A stretch of 64,000 bases of DNA from Actinobacteria bacterium IMCC19121 (GCA_002284895.1 CP015605.1:868001-932000); one strand, 5' to 3'; shown: positions 1-9,097, counted from the stretch's first letter. Numbers and translations: made by a program. Notes: generated by a model from the sequence alone, not told the origin.

Positions 1-1369
1 TGCTCATCTTTGTTAAACGACGAAGTGGCATATCCAAGATATAGGTAGTTTGTTCATCATTTAACTTAAAGTCCTTCATTAACTTCTCTTTAGCAGCTGC
101 TGCATCATCGCTGCCACGGATAATCTTGATGACCTTATCGATATCGATAATCGCCTTCAATAGACCATCTACAAGAGTTAAGCGACCTTCAGCCTTTGCT
201 TTGCGAAACTCAGAGCGACGACGAACAACTTCAATGCGATGTTCAATGAAGACTTTAAGCAGCTCTTTTAATCCAAGCGTCTGAGGTTTTCCCTTCACCA
301 ATGCCACAGCATTGATGGAGAAGGCATCTTCCATTGGAGTTAAGGCATAGAGCTGTTCTAAGACGGCTTCTGGTTCAAAGCCATTCTTGATCTCAATAAC
401 TACGTTGGTGCCAGTCTGGCCATCAGTTAAATCGATGATGTCGCTAATTCCTTGGATCTTCTTAGCTTTAACAAGGGCTGCAATGCGCTCAACGACTTTT
501 TCAGGTCCAATGGTGAAGGGAAGTTCTTTAATAACAATTCCCATTTTGCGTGTGGAAACCTTTTCGATCTCAACACTTGCACGGACTTTAAAGGAGCCCT
601 TACCGGTTGCATATGCCTCGCGCACACCATCAAGGCCAACAAGTTCTCCGCCCGTTGGAAAATCTGGACCTGGAACGAATTTCATCAACTGCTTAACTGT
701 GGCAGATGGGTTTTCAATCAAAAACTTAGTTGCAGCGATAACTTCACCTAGATTATGTGGAGCCATGTTGGTGGCCATACCCACAGCAATTCCAGAACCG
801 CCGTTAACAAGCAAGTTGGGATATGCAGCAGGTAGAACGAGAGGTTCAGCTAATTGGCCGTCATAGTTAGGACCAAAGTCAACGGTGTTCTCATCAGCCT
901 CTGCAACCATTGCCATTGCAGCAGATGCAAGGCGGGCTTCGGTATAGCGCATCGCTGCAGGACCGGCATCGAGTGAACCAAAGTTTCCGTGACCATCAAT
1001 GAGTGGAAGTCGCATTGAGAAAGATTGCGCCATGCGAACAAGTGCGTCATAAATTGCGCCATCTCCGTGAGGGTGCAACTTACCCATTACTTCACCAACA
1101 ACACGTGCACTCTTAACATGTCCGCGCTCTGGGCGAAGTCCCATATCTGCCATCTGATGCAAGATACGACGGTGAACTGGCTTTAAACCATCACGTGCAT
1201 CAGGAAGTGCGCGTGAATAAATTACTGAGTATGCATACTCAAGAAAAGATTCTGAAACTTCTTTTGAAACTTCGATATCAACGATCTTGCCTGGGTATTC
1301 ACCAGGTTTTGGACCGACGGGTTTTTTCCCTTTTGCCGCAGTTTTCGCGGGAGTCTTCGCAGTTGCCAT
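1..1369 (-). CDS. parC: DNA topoisomerase IV / gyrase subunit A, N-terminal part (runs off window)
   Basis: Type II topoisomerase A subunit that cuts and rejoins duplex DNA; the 3' part lies left of the window. Read from the ATG at 1369 it has a short Lys/Ala-rich leader, then ESFLEYAYSVIYSRALPDAR and KPVHRRIL, the QRDR segment KLHPHGDGAIYDALVRMAQ, and the catalytic tyrosine in AMRYTEARL. The spacer HGNFGSLDAGPAAMRYTE resembles the second actinobacterial GyrA-like protein (ParC) more than GyrA proper, which is why parC is preferred. The residue at the classical quinolone position (GyrA Ser83) is Gly. There is no strong Shine-Dalgarno at this start; another ATG 8 nt upstream is out of frame. 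Confidence 0.85.
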   Translation of the reverse strand, partial: MATAKTPAKTAAKGKKPVGPKPGEYPGKIVDIEVSKEVSESFLEYAYSVIYSRALPDARDGLKPVHRRILHQMADMGLRPERGHVKSARVVGEVMGKLHPHGDGAIYDALVRMAQSFSMRLPLIDGHGNFGSLDAGPAAMRYTEARLASAAMAMVAEADENTVDFGPNYDGQLAEPLVLPAAYPNLLVNGGSGIAVGMATNMAPHNLGEVIAATKFLIENPSATVKQLMKFVPGPDFPTGGELVGLDGVREAYATGKGSFKVRASVEIEKVSTRKMGIVIKELPFTIGPEKVVERIAALVKAKKIQGISDIIDLTDGQTGTNVVIEIKNGFEPEAVLEQLYALTPMEDAFSINAVALVKGKPQTLGLKELLKVFIEHRIEVVRRRSEFRKAKAEGRLTLVDGLLKAIIDIDKVIKIIRGSDDAAAAKEKLMKDFKLNDEQTTYILDMPLRRLTKMS

Positions 1370-1394
1370 TGGAGCATTGTGCCAAGAGAGTTGC

Positions 1395-2276
1395 TTAATC
1401 TAGGGGAGGGCGCGCCCCAACAGTTGCTACACACTTTGCCGCAAGTGCAGTTCCGGCTGAAAGGGATGCCTGTAAATCATTTGTTTCTAGCCACTTTGGA
1501 ATAAATCCAGCAGCAAATGAATCTCCAGCACCTGTTGTGTCGACCACATTTGTAGTGACGGCTGACACCTTTGCAACGATCTCGCCATGAACGGCCATTG
1601 CGCCGCGAGAACCTAATTTGATGACAACAAGTGGTGTGTAAGCAGTCAGATTCTTTTCTGCCGTTTCAACATCTTTGGCATCACCTAGATAGAGAGCTTC
1701 TTCAGAGTTAAGAAGAATTCCATCCATGAGTTTGACCCAGGATAAAACTTCATCGCGGGAAACAATCTTCATCGCTCCAGTTGTAGTTGGATCAAAATAG
1801 ATTGGCTTTCCAGCTGCCTTTATCTTTGCAATCATAGAAAGAACTGCGTCGCGGCTGCGAAAATCTAGTAGCGCATAACCACTCAAATACACGCCATCCA
1901 CATCATCTAGCGGTGGCAAATCGCTTACTTCAAGATCTGCGTTAGCCCCGTTATCTGGAAACATTGTGCGCTCACCATTGGCATCGACCAAGATAACCAC
2001 AACGCCGGTTGGGCGCCCTGAGTGCATCAAATTCATGTGTTCCACGCCGTATTTATCTAAATCAGAGATAAGGGCAAAACCAACAGGATCATTGCCAACG
2101 CGGGCAACTAACTGAGCTTTGGAGTGCGTGCGAGTAATCCACGTTGAAACATTTGCAGCTTGTCCGCCTGGGTGGCTAGAAATTCTGCTGGCAGTGTCAT
2201 TGCCATAGTTGATTGGCTCTTTAAGCTGGGAAATAACATCTAGGGCTAGATCGCCAATACACAAAATCTTTTTCAT
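1395..2276 (-). CDS. psuK: PfkB-family sugar kinase, probable pseudouridine kinase
   Basis: 293-residue ribokinase/PfkB-family kinase. It has the N-terminal sugar-binding signature (PGGQAANVSTWITR) and the C-terminal ATP/catalytic signature VDTTGAGDSFAAGF with the catalytic Asp. Its start overlaps the stop of the upstream psuG by 4 nt (ATGA), so the two are probably translated together. Pseudouridine breakdown uses exactly this pair: the kinase makes pseudouridine 5'-phosphate and the glycosidase splits it into uracil and ribose 5-phosphate. The kinase family is sure; the substrate is inferred from the neighbour. Confidence 0.82.
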   Translation of the reverse strand: MKKILCIGDLALDVISQLKEPINYGNDTASRISSHPGGQAANVSTWITRTHSKAQLVARVGNDPVGFALISDLDKYGVEHMNLMHSGRPTGVVVILVDANGERTMFPDNGANADLEVSDLPPLDDVDGVYLSGYALLDFRSRDAVLSMIAKIKAAGKPIYFDPTTTGAMKIVSRDEVLSWVKLMDGILLNSEEALYLGDAKDVETAEKNLTAYTPLVVIKLGSRGAMAVHGEIVAKVSAVTTNVVDTTGAGDSFAAGFIPKWLETNDLQASLSAGTALAAKCVATVGARPPLD

Positions 2277-3175
2277 TTAAGCGCCATCGCAATATCTGCA
2301 GCTAGTGCGCAGTTAGATTTAATGATTTCAGTATTAATAGCAAGTGATTCACCTTTGCTGGCGGTGTGGAAATGCTCAAGTAGGTATGGTGTTACATACT
2401 TTCCATCAATTCCATCAAGGGCAGCATTTGCCATACCAGTTGCCAAGATTTCATCATGGCGCGCTTTATCCATCTGCTTTTCAACTGGGTTAGTAACAAT
2501 CAATGCATGGTTAGAGGTAGCAACTTGGCTGCGGGCATTAATGATTGCGGCAATCTCTTGGGCTGAATCAACGCGGTGTTCGATTTCAAAGCCTGAATCA
2601 GTTAAGTAGAAACCTGGAAAGCGATTGGTCTTATAACCAACAATGCCAATAGCTAGCGTTTCAAGGCGTTCTAAAGTCGCATGAACATCCAGAATTGATT
2701 TCACTCCAGCACAGACAACAGTCATATCCAACTGTGAGAGCGCAGTGAGGTCGGCAGATTCATCAAATGATTCATTGGCACCTCTGTGAACACCGCCAAG
2801 ACCACCGGTTGCAAATACTTTGATTCCAGCAATTGCTGCGATGTGAGCAGTTGCTGCAACTGTTGTTGCCGCACTCTTGCCTTGAGCAATGATGATGGCT
2901 AAATCACGACTAGAAGCTTTAGAAATATCATCACGATTTGCAATGGCATCGAGTTCACTTGCTTCAAGACCGATATGAACTACGCCATCAAGGAGAGCGA
3001 TTGTGGCTGGGACGGCTCCACGTGCTCGAATAATGCTTTCGCACTCTTGGGCAACTAAAAGATTGGATGGGCGTGGCAAACCATGGCTAATAATCGTAGA
3101 TTCGAGTGCAACGATGGGCGTTCCGGCTGCAATTGCAGCAGAAACCTCAGTTGAATACTTAATTGCACTCCTCAT
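2273..3175 (-). CDS. psuG: Pseudouridine-5'-phosphate glycosidase
   Basis: 300 residues, the usual length of the PsuG/IndA family, which cleaves the C-C glycosidic bond of pseudouridine 5'-phosphate. Visible family blocks are ALESTIISHGLPRP near residue 24, the ATGGLGGVHRGA stretch near residue 122 followed by DESADLTAL, and a C-terminal NPV...A block. It is first in a two-gene unit with the sugar kinase. The ATG at 3175 is preceded by TAAGGT and exactly 6 nt, so the mRNA is probably leaderless. Together the genes let the cell salvage pseudouridine from degraded RNA. Confidence 0.9.
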   Translation of the reverse strand: MRSAIKYSTEVSAAIAAGTPIVALESTIISHGLPRPSNLLVAQECESIIRARGAVPATIALLDGVVHIGLEASELDAIANRDDISKASSRDLAIIIAQGKSAATTVAATAHIAAIAGIKVFATGGLGGVHRGANESFDESADLTALSQLDMTVVCAGVKSILDVHATLERLETLAIGIVGYKTNRFPGFYLTDSGFEIEHRVDSAQEIAAIINARSQVATSNHALIVTNPVEKQMDKARHDEILATGMANAALDGIDGKYVTPYLLEHFHTASKGESLAINTEIIKSNCALAADIAMALK

Positions 3176-3181
3176 GGGACA

Positions 3182-3187
3182 ACCTTA
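3182..3187 (-). promoter_or_regulatory. -10 element of leaderless psuG-psuK
   Basis: TAAGGT on the minus strand, separated from the psuG ATG by six bases (tgtccc). It fits the TANNNT-N6-start pattern seen throughout the window. Confidence 0.6.
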
Positions 3188-3206
3188 GCCGATGTAATGA
3201 GAAGAT

Positions 3207-4319
3207 ATGAACGTGCATTTATCCCAGATAACTCCATCGATCTTTACATCCTTGGGGCTATCGACTTCTGAAGACCTTTTAGCGATTGGGCCTTCGCCCA
3301 GTGGGCGTGAACTTCTATTTCTTATCGATGGCTTTGGCGCAGATGTTATAGAAAAATATGCAGATGCCATGCCAACAATGGCCCGGCTCACAAAGTTTTC
3401 AACGATAAAAACTTCTTTTCCATCTACTACTGCCACATCACTTGCAACGCTAACAACTGGAACTTTGCCTGGCGTGCACGGAATGCTCGGTTACACCGTG
3501 CAAGTACCACGAAGTGGTGGTCGCATCCTTAACGCACTTAAATGGGATGAGCGCGTTGATCCAATGAACTGGCAGCCAGTGCCTACTTTGTTTGAGCGCG
3601 CAGTAGCTGAAAACATTAACGTCACACATGTTGCGGCAAAGCGTTATGAGAACTCTGGCTTTACGCGAGCAGTCTTTCGCGGGGCTAACTACAAAGGTGC
3701 AAATGTTGCAGCAGATTTAATTGCAGAGACTAAAGCAGCACTACAAAAGACGCCTTCTTTTGTTTACCTCTATTTCAATGATTTAGATGTAGCTGGTCAC
3801 AGTGATGGCGTTGGAAGTGAGAAGTGGTTAGCAGCACTTGGAATGATTGATCAAATGTTTTCAAACCTCATGAAAGAGATGCCACATGGCACCCGCATTT
3901 GGCTCACATCAGATCACGGAATGGTCAACGCAAGTGAAAAGATAATTATTGGACAAGATAATCCGTTGTTAGAGGGTGTGGCAGTCATTGGAGGAGAGCC
4001 AAGAGCAAGACATCTCTATCTCTCACCAGATAACGACAGTGTGAGTGCACGAAGTGAATTAGCCAGCAGATGGCAGGAGTTTTTGGGAGAAAAGGCAACT
4101 GTTCTTACTCGCGAGAGTGCAATTACTTCAGGCCTATTTGGAAGTGATGTGAGTGCTGATGCGCTAGATCGCATGGGTGAAGTGATAGCTATTGCTCAAA
4201 GCGGAGTTGTTTTACTTGATCCAGAACGCGCTGACAAGGAAGGTGCGATGGTGGGACACCATGGCGGTGATAGTGAGATTGAATCTAAGGTTGGGTTGTT
4301 AACTACAACGTTAAGTTAA
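3207..4319 (+). CDS. Alkaline-phosphatase-superfamily phosphodiesterase / nucleotide pyrophosphatase
   Basis: 370-residue metal-dependent hydrolase of the type I phosphodiesterase/nucleotide pyrophosphatase group. The N-terminal LLFLIDGFGADVI carries the first metal-binding Asp, SFPSTTATSLATLTTG contains the nucleophile Thr/Ser, then LYFNDLDVAGHSDG and TSDHGM supply Asp/His ligands and the C-terminal VGHHGG the last His. No signal peptide is visible, so it is probably cytoplasmic. It is divergent from psuG. TAATGA, an imperfect -10, lies 6 nt before the ATG. The substrate cannot be told from sequence. Confidence 0.8.
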   Translation: MNVHLSQITPSIFTSLGLSTSEDLLAIGPSPSGRELLFLIDGFGADVIEKYADAMPTMARLTKFSTIKTSFPSTTATSLATLTTGTLPGVHGMLGYTVQVPRSGGRILNALKWDERVDPMNWQPVPTLFERAVAENINVTHVAAKRYENSGFTRAVFRGANYKGANVAADLIAETKAALQKTPSFVYLYFNDLDVAGHSDGVGSEKWLAALGMIDQMFSNLMKEMPHGTRIWLTSDHGMVNASEKIIIGQDNPLLEGVAVIGGEPRARHLYLSPDNDSVSARSELASRWQEFLGEKATVLTRESAITSGLFGSDVSADALDRMGEVIAIAQSGVVLLDPERADKEGAMVGHHGGDSEIESKVGLLTTTLS

Positions 4320-5099
4320 TTACTGATCTTCAGTAGGTTTGATGCCGAACATAATTTCATCCCAGCTAGGAACCTTTGCTCGTGCAACAACACCATCGCG
4401 CGCAGCCTCATCATCTGGGAGTTCACGAATAACTGCCAAGCGTGGAACTTCTGGCATAGGGGTGACCTCTTCGCGCAAAGAAGGGTGATTTGCATCTGAA
4501 TAGACAAGGCCAGGTGTTGGCATCTGACGTGCTGGTGGCTCATCGCCCATCATCCAACGCGCATTCTCATCCATAGATGTGAGCACGCGACGAGTTGTGT
4601 CAAAGTTCCATTGCGCAATTCCCACACCACTGGTGTTTGGGTAATGCAGTTCAACTGTCCATGTTGAATCTTCATGGCGCCATGTGTTCCAGGAAAGATC
4701 TGAAAGATCGATATTGCGTGGGGCAAGACGAGAAACAACTACGCCTAATAAGTTAACTGGATCGCGGCTTCCTTCTTTTCGGACTGAAACCTGTTGGGCT
4801 TGATCAATGATGTAGATGCGCTCTTGCAAGATTGGTCCTGAGAAGCGTTCGATTTTTTCAATCGGAATATTATTCTCGCGTGCTAACTCTTCAGCTAACT
4901 CACCAGCACGCAAGCGGCGCTGAATCTCTTTGATTGAAATGGTGTCGGCTTCTTGTTCTGGAACTGCTGAAAGACGAGGTTGATTAACTGTGGCACGCAA
5001 AGTGTCGCTAATGCGAACAGTGAACTCATTGCCATCATTATCGTGCAGGGACAAGTGAGTACCGTCCTCACTCTTGCCATTTAATCTAAGCTCAGTCAC
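4320..5099 (-). CDS. sepH: Cell division protein SepH (DUF3071)
   Basis: 259 residues with the DUF3071 N-terminal domain (MTELRLNGKSEDGTHLSL start, then a helix-turn-helix-like part with the RRLRAGELAEELARE segment) and an acidic proline-containing C-terminus. SepH stimulates FtsZ filament assembly in Actinobacteria. It starts at a GTG inside the 3' end of the upstream MFS gene (8-bp overlap), so the two form an operon. The C-terminal segment is shorter than in Streptomyces. Confidence 0.85.
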   Translation of the reverse strand: MTELRLNGKSEDGTHLSLHDNDGNEFTVRISDTLRATVNQPRLSAVPEQEADTISIKEIQRRLRAGELAEELARENNIPIEKIERFSGPILQERIYIIDQAQQVSVRKEGSRDPVNLLGVVVSRLAPRNIDLSDLSWNTWRHEDSTWTVELHYPNTSGVGIAQWNFDTTRRVLTSMDENARWMMGDEPPARQMPTPGLVYSDANHPSLREEVTPMPEVPRLAVIRELPDDEAARDGVVARAKVPSWDEIMFGIKPTEDQ

Positions 5100-6333
5100 G
5101 GTTCAGAGAGTAATGGATGAGCCCCTTGTAAACCCGAAAATAGGGCAGTGTGGCTAATAAAGCTGCACACATAAATCCCAGGGGCACCCAGAAAGCCGTT
5201 TGCGCCCCGTAGGTATCAATGATCCATCCGCCAAGTGCGCTAGAGATTGCACCACCTAACGGCATACCGGCAACGACCCATGTGAAAGATTCAGTGATCT
5301 GTTCACTGGGCACGACTTCTTGCACAACACCATAGGCATTAACAATCAACGGCGCGATTGCAAAGCCATTAAAGAACAGGGCTATAGCTAGCCAGAATAT
5401 GGAATCTACAAATATAAATGGGATAGATAGTGCGGTCAGGGCAGTTAAAAAGATGAGAAAACGGCCAACGTATGGAGTTTTCCATTTGATAAGCCCATTA
5501 ATGATGGCCATGACTGCGCTGCCAGATGCCCACAGACCCAGCAGTAATCCAGAATGGGATTTCTGCCCTTGGCTTTCTGCAAATCCAACAACAGTAATTG
5601 AGATAGCTCCAAAGAAGCCGCCAGTAAAAGTGGTGGCAAGTGCAATGGCCTGAACGATTGGTATTCCGATAACTGGTGGATGTGGATCCTTAACGCGCAC
5701 CGGTGAAGGTGGTGGCTCAGTTGCTCGTTGCATTGCAAAGAGTGGCAGACCAATTGACATCAAAATCATTCCAGCGATTAATCCGGCGGCAGGTGCAATT
5801 GAAGTTGCACATGCAGTGGCAGTAATTGGACCAACAATAAATACAACTTCATCCATCAAAGCTTCATAGGAGTAAGCGGTATTAACCACATGCTTATCTG
5901 TTTCATCTTCAGCCGTAGTGGATTTATCAGGACTTAAGACATGAAGCCAACGGCGGCGCACTAAGCCGCCAGTGTTGATTGCAGCAAGTTCGGCCACAAT
6001 GATGGAAACAAACCACGTCCAGACCGGTGCTCCATTCATTACCAGTGCAATAAAGAGTGACAGACCAATGATTTTCATCGGCACGACTCGCATTAACATT
6101 CTTCGCTGCCCAATGCGATCTGCAAGCCTTGACCAAAATGGGTTCGCAATTGAGATAACTATGGAGGCAACTGCGCTAAGTGCCCCAGCTAATGCATAGG
6201 AATCACTGACTGCCACAACAATAAAAATCAGGGCCAATGAATCCATAGAAATCGGCATTCGGCCTATGAGGCCTGAAATAGAAAACTTCATCGCTCCCGG
6301 TGTGCGAAACAGGGTTGTATATGCCGAGAACAT
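5092..6333 (-). CDS. MFS transporter
   Basis: 413-residue integral membrane protein with about 12 hydrophobic segments and the MFS loop motif RLADRIGQRRML between helices 2 and 3. A cytoplasmic central loop (DKSTTAEDETDKH and AMQRATEPPPSP) separates the halves. It is the first gene of the unit with sepH. The family is typical of sugar/drug efflux permeases found beside sepH in Actinobacteria; the substrate is unknown. TAGGAT lies 7 nt before the ATG. Confidence 0.8.
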   Translation of the reverse strand: MFSAYTTLFRTPGAMKFSISGLIGRMPISMDSLALIFIVVAVSDSYALAGALSAVASIVISIANPFWSRLADRIGQRRMLMRVVPMKIIGLSLFIALVMNGAPVWTWFVSIIVAELAAINTGGLVRRRWLHVLSPDKSTTAEDETDKHVVNTAYSYEALMDEVVFIVGPITATACATSIAPAAGLIAGMILMSIGLPLFAMQRATEPPPSPVRVKDPHPPVIGIPIVQAIALATTFTGGFFGAISITVVGFAESQGQKSHSGLLLGLWASGSAVMAIINGLIKWKTPYVGRFLIFLTALTALSIPFIFVDSIFWLAIALFFNGFAIAPLIVNAYGVVQEVVPSEQITESFTWVVAGMPLGGAISSALGGWIIDTYGAQTAFWVPLGFMCAALLATLPYFRVYKGLIHYSLNRD

Positions 6334-6340
6334 GTGTCAC

Positions 6341-6346
6341 ATCCTA
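6341..6346 (-). promoter_or_regulatory. -10 element for the MFS-sepH operon
   Basis: TAGGAT on the minus strand, 7 nt before the MFS ATG. An identical TAGGAT faces the other way 9 bp further on, for the divergent suhB-like gene. Confidence 0.5.
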
Positions 6347-6355
6347 TTGCAGGGT

Positions 6356-6361
6356 TAGGAT
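6356..6361 (+). promoter_or_regulatory. -10 element of leaderless inositol-phosphatase gene
   Basis: TAGGAT, six bases (gtgctc), then GTG at 6368. This spacing argues for GTG 6368 rather than GTG 6362 as start, since the latter would directly abut the hexamer. Confidence 0.6.
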
Positions 6362-6367
6362 GTGCTC

Positions 6368-7132
6368 GTGAGCATTCATGATGAACTCTTAGCGCTGGCT
6401 TTGGATATTGCCAAGCAAGCTGGCCGATTACTTGTTGATAGACCAGCCTCTTGGGAGTTAACTTCTAAATCAACTGCAATAGATATTGCAACGCAGATGG
6501 ATATAGCAAGTGAAAAACTCATTGTTAACGCCATTCTTGCTGCCCGCCCAGATGATGGAATTATTGGTGAAGAAGGCGCAGACAGGGTCAGTACATCCGG
6601 TTACACCTGGGTGATTGATCCAGTAGATGGAACTGTTAACTATTTCTATGGCCTACCTGGCTGGAACATCAGTATTGCCGTTAAAGATTCTCAAGGAACG
6701 GTGGCAGGCGTGGTGCATGCACCCACAATTGATGCCACATGGCATGCAACCCGTGGCGGCGGTGCTTTCCTTAATAACCTACCGATTTCTTGTAATGAAC
6801 CCATTGAATTAAACCGAGCATTGATCGCAACTGGTTTTGCATATGAACTCAAAGATCGCATTAACCAATTAGATCTAGTCAATCAATTAGTTCCAAAGAT
6901 TAGAGATATTCGCCGCATGGGAGCTGCTGCAACTGATCTGTGTTGTGTGGCAACGGGAATGGTGGATGGCTACATCGAAACTGGATTAAAGGAGTGGGAT
7001 TTAGCGGCCGGGGCTCTGATTGCCACTGAAGCTGGGGCAGTTGTCACCACGCATTCATGGCGGGGGATGGAGTTAACGGTGGCTGGCGGTGCCCACCTGC
7101 ATGCTGGGCTTATGCGGGAGATTCCCGCCTAG
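6368..7132 (+). CDS. suhB: Inositol-1-monophosphatase family phosphatase
   Basis: 254-residue Li-sensitive phosphatase fold enzyme. Metal-binding motifs are present: GEEGADR near residue 70, IDPVDGTVNY near residue 88, and the C-terminal WDLAAGALIATEAGAVV. These occur in inositol monophosphatases and related enzymes (histidinol-phosphate or PAP phosphatases), so the substrate is not fixed. The gene stands alone between the divergent MFS unit and rplS. The start is set at GTG 6368 because of the -10 spacing; GTG 6362 in the same frame would add two residues. Confidence 0.85.
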   Translation: MSIHDELLALALDIAKQAGRLLVDRPASWELTSKSTAIDIATQMDIASEKLIVNAILAARPDDGIIGEEGADRVSTSGYTWVIDPVDGTVNYFYGLPGWNISIAVKDSQGTVAGVVHAPTIDATWHATRGGGAFLNNLPISCNEPIELNRALIATGFAYELKDRINQLDLVNQLVPKIRDIRRMGAAATDLCCVATGMVDGYIETGLKEWDLAAGALIATEAGAVVTTHSWRGMELTVAGGAHLHAGLMREIPA

Positions 7133-7234
7133 ATTTACCCGATTTACGCTCAAGGCCCCTTCTGTGGCAAGATACGCAGTCTGCACCTGCCAAAGCCGGT
7201 GCTTAAGAGATGAAGATAAAAAAGGACGAATTCC

Positions 7235-7771
7235 ATGAACATTCTTGACGCCGTAGATGCAGCATCGCTGCGCAAAGACATCCCACAGTTTCGTGCTGGT
7301 GATGAGCTCAAGATTCACGTCCGTGTTATCGAAGGTAGCAAGAGCCGTCTTCAGGTTTTCCAGGGAATCGTTATCCGTCGCCAAGGTGATGGAGTTCGCG
7401 AGACTTTCACAATCCGTAAAGTTTCTTACGGTGTTGGCGTAGAGCGCACATTCCCAGTTCACACACCAGTTATTGAAAAGATTGAATTAGTAAAGAAGGG
7501 CGAAGTACGTCGCGCCAAGCTTTACTACCTACGCGATCTACGCGGTAAGGCTGCAAAGATTCGCGAAAAGCGCGATGGCGTTGAAGGTTACGGTGATGGA
7601 ATTCTTTCAACACCAGAACCAATTGCACCTGTAGTTGCAGCAGCTCCTGTTGTTGAGGAAGTTGTTGAAGCGCCAGTAGTTGAGGCAGTTGTAGAAGCTC
7701 CAGTAGTTGAGGCTGTTGTTGAAGCTCCAGTTGCTGAAGAAGTTGTTGAAGAAACTCCTAAAGCCGAATAA
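7235..7771 (+). CDS. rplS: 50S ribosomal protein L19 with long acidic repeat tail
   Basis: Residues 1-113 are a normal L19 ([55 protein letters not shown]). L19 usually stops near residue 115, but here about 65 more residues follow, rich in Val, Glu, Ala and Pro, with a near-perfect nine-residue unit (VVEAPVVEA) repeated about three times. Such a tail is negatively charged and probably disordered, unusual for an rRNA-binding protein. A clear Shine-Dalgarno AAGGAC precedes the ATG. It leads the rplS-lepB-rnhB operon. Confidence 0.95.
   Translation: MNILDAVDAASLRKDIPQFRAGDELKIHVRVIEGSKSRLQVFQGIVIRRQGDGVRETFTIRKVSYGVGVERTFPVHTPVIEKIELVKKGEVRRAKLYYLRDLRGKAAKIREKRDGVEGYGDGILSTPEPIAPVVAAAPVVEEVVEAPVVEAVVEAPVVEAVVEAPVAEEVVEETPKAE
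7650..7758 (+). repeat. 27-bp tandem repeats in the 3' end of rplS
   Basis: About three to four in-frame copies of a unit coding VVEAPVVEA. Third codon positions differ between copies (gaagcgccagtagtt against gaagctccagtagtt), so the repeat is not brand new. Confidence 0.75.
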
Positions 7772-7779
7772 TCAGCTTC

Positions 7780-8433
7780 ATGCGTCGTAAGGGTTCCCTC
7801 CTTCGGGAGCTCCCAATCCTTGTTGTAGTTGCACTTGTTGTCTCCCTGCTTATAAAGACTTTCTTAGTTCAGTTTTTCTATATTCCTTCGGGCTCAATGG
7901 AAAACACTCTGCAGGTTAAAGACCGAGTTGCTGTTAACAAAGTTCCATTTCTCTCGCGCAATATCGCCCGTGGTGATGTTGTTGTTTTCCGTGATCCTGC
8001 CGGCTGGTTACCTGAAATCGTTGATTATTCAACAAATAAGTATGTTGCAAAAGTTAAAACAGGCTTAGTTGCAGTCGGTGTCTTACCTAACCCAGCAAAG
8101 CAGTACTTGGTTAAGCGCGTCATTGGTGTTGGGGGAGATCGAGTTGTTTGCTGTGACAAGGCTGGTCTATTAACAGTTAATGGCACTGCAATTACTGAGC
8201 CTTATATCTTTGCTGGAAACAAGCCCAGCGAAATGAAATTTGATGTGACTGTGCCTAAAGGAAAAGTCTGGGTTATGGGAGATCACCGCGGAGCAAGTGC
8301 CGACTCCAGATATCATCAAGACGATATCAATAAAGGTTTTGTTCCACTCTCACGCATTACTGGCCGAGTAGTTGCAGTTATTTGGCCCTTTAAGCACATA
8401 ACTTATGTTCCACAAATTAACGTTTTAAAGTAG
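7780..8433 (+). CDS. lepB: Signal peptidase I
   Basis: 217-residue S26A membrane protease that removes signal peptides from Sec/Tat-exported proteins. A Lys/Arg-rich start (MRRKGSLLREL) is followed by one transmembrane helix (about residues 11-30). The catalytic Ser is in IPSGSMENTL, the catalytic Lys in KRVIGVGGD, and box E in MGDHRGASADSR. It starts 8 nt after the rplS stop, in the usual rplS-lepB-rnhB order of Actinobacteria. Confidence 0.95.
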   Translation: MRRKGSLLRELPILVVVALVVSLLIKTFLVQFFYIPSGSMENTLQVKDRVAVNKVPFLSRNIARGDVVVFRDPAGWLPEIVDYSTNKYVAKVKTGLVAVGVLPNPAKQYLVKRVIGVGGDRVVCCDKAGLLTVNGTAITEPYIFAGNKPSEMKFDVTVPKGKVWVMGDHRGASADSRYHQDDINKGFVPLSRITGRVVAVIWPFKHITYVPQINVLK

Positions 8434-8439
8434 TTCTCT

Positions 8440-9051
8440 ATGAAGGTTATTGAGCAGCTGCTCATTCAATCAGGAATTTCTCCTATTGCCGGCGTTGATG
8501 AAGCAGGGCGCGGGGCTTGTGCTGGTCCATTAGTTATCGCAGCTGTTGTTTTAAAAGATCCTTTTGCACCAGAGCTTGCACCTGTGCGTGACTCAAAAGA
8601 GATTAGTGAAGGCAAGCGCGAAGATGTCTTTGAACTTATTACATCCATTGCATCAAGTATTAGCGTGGTGATTGTGCCGGCTGAAGAAGTAGATGCACGC
8701 GGAGTTCACGCAGCAAATCTTGATGGCATGCGCAGAGCGGTCAATGGCCTAGATGTAATACCGGCCTATGTTTTAACTGATGGATATGCCATTGAAGGTT
8801 TAGGTTTACCAAATTTGGCTGTGTGGAAAGGCGACCAAGTAGTAGTCAGTATTAGCGCAGCCTCGGTCATTGCAAAGGTAACTCGTGATCGCATTATGCG
8901 CCAGATGGATGCAGAGTTTCCGCTTTATGGTTTTGCTGGACATAAGGGATATATCACTGCGGCTCACACACAGGCCCTGAATGAACATGGGCCTTGTGCA
9001 CAACACCGCCAGTCTTTTTCAAATGTAGCTGCACTTATTCACAAGCAGTAA
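8440..9051 (+). CDS. rnhB: Ribonuclease HII
   Basis: 203-residue RNase HII that removes ribonucleotides from DNA. GVDEAGRGACAGPLVIAAV holds the first catalytic Asp-Glu, with further acidic residues in LTDGYAI and TRDRIM. It starts 6 nt after lepB. In many Actinobacteria DUF2469, yraN and comM genes separate rnhB from dprA; none is here, and only 46 bp separate the two. Confidence 0.95.
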   Translation: MKVIEQLLIQSGISPIAGVDEAGRGACAGPLVIAAVVLKDPFAPELAPVRDSKEISEGKREDVFELITSIASSISVVIVPAEEVDARGVHAANLDGMRRAVNGLDVIPAYVLTDGYAIEGLGLPNLAVWKGDQVVVSISAASVIAKVTRDRIMRQMDAEFPLYGFAGHKGYITAAHTQALNEHGPCAQHRQSFSNVAALIHKQ

Positions 9052-9097
9052 TGTGATTTAAGCTTTTTATCACCCGCCAGATTTAGCGTGGCGCCTT

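Noticed and set aside
387-1434. Several open frames opposite or out of frame to the topoisomerase gene
   Set aside because: They are shadows of the conserved minus-strand frame with no family features.
7184-7204. L19 autoregulatory leader hairpin (GCACC/GGTGC) before rplS
   Set aside because: A short stem only; no other part of a known L19 leader could be recognised.
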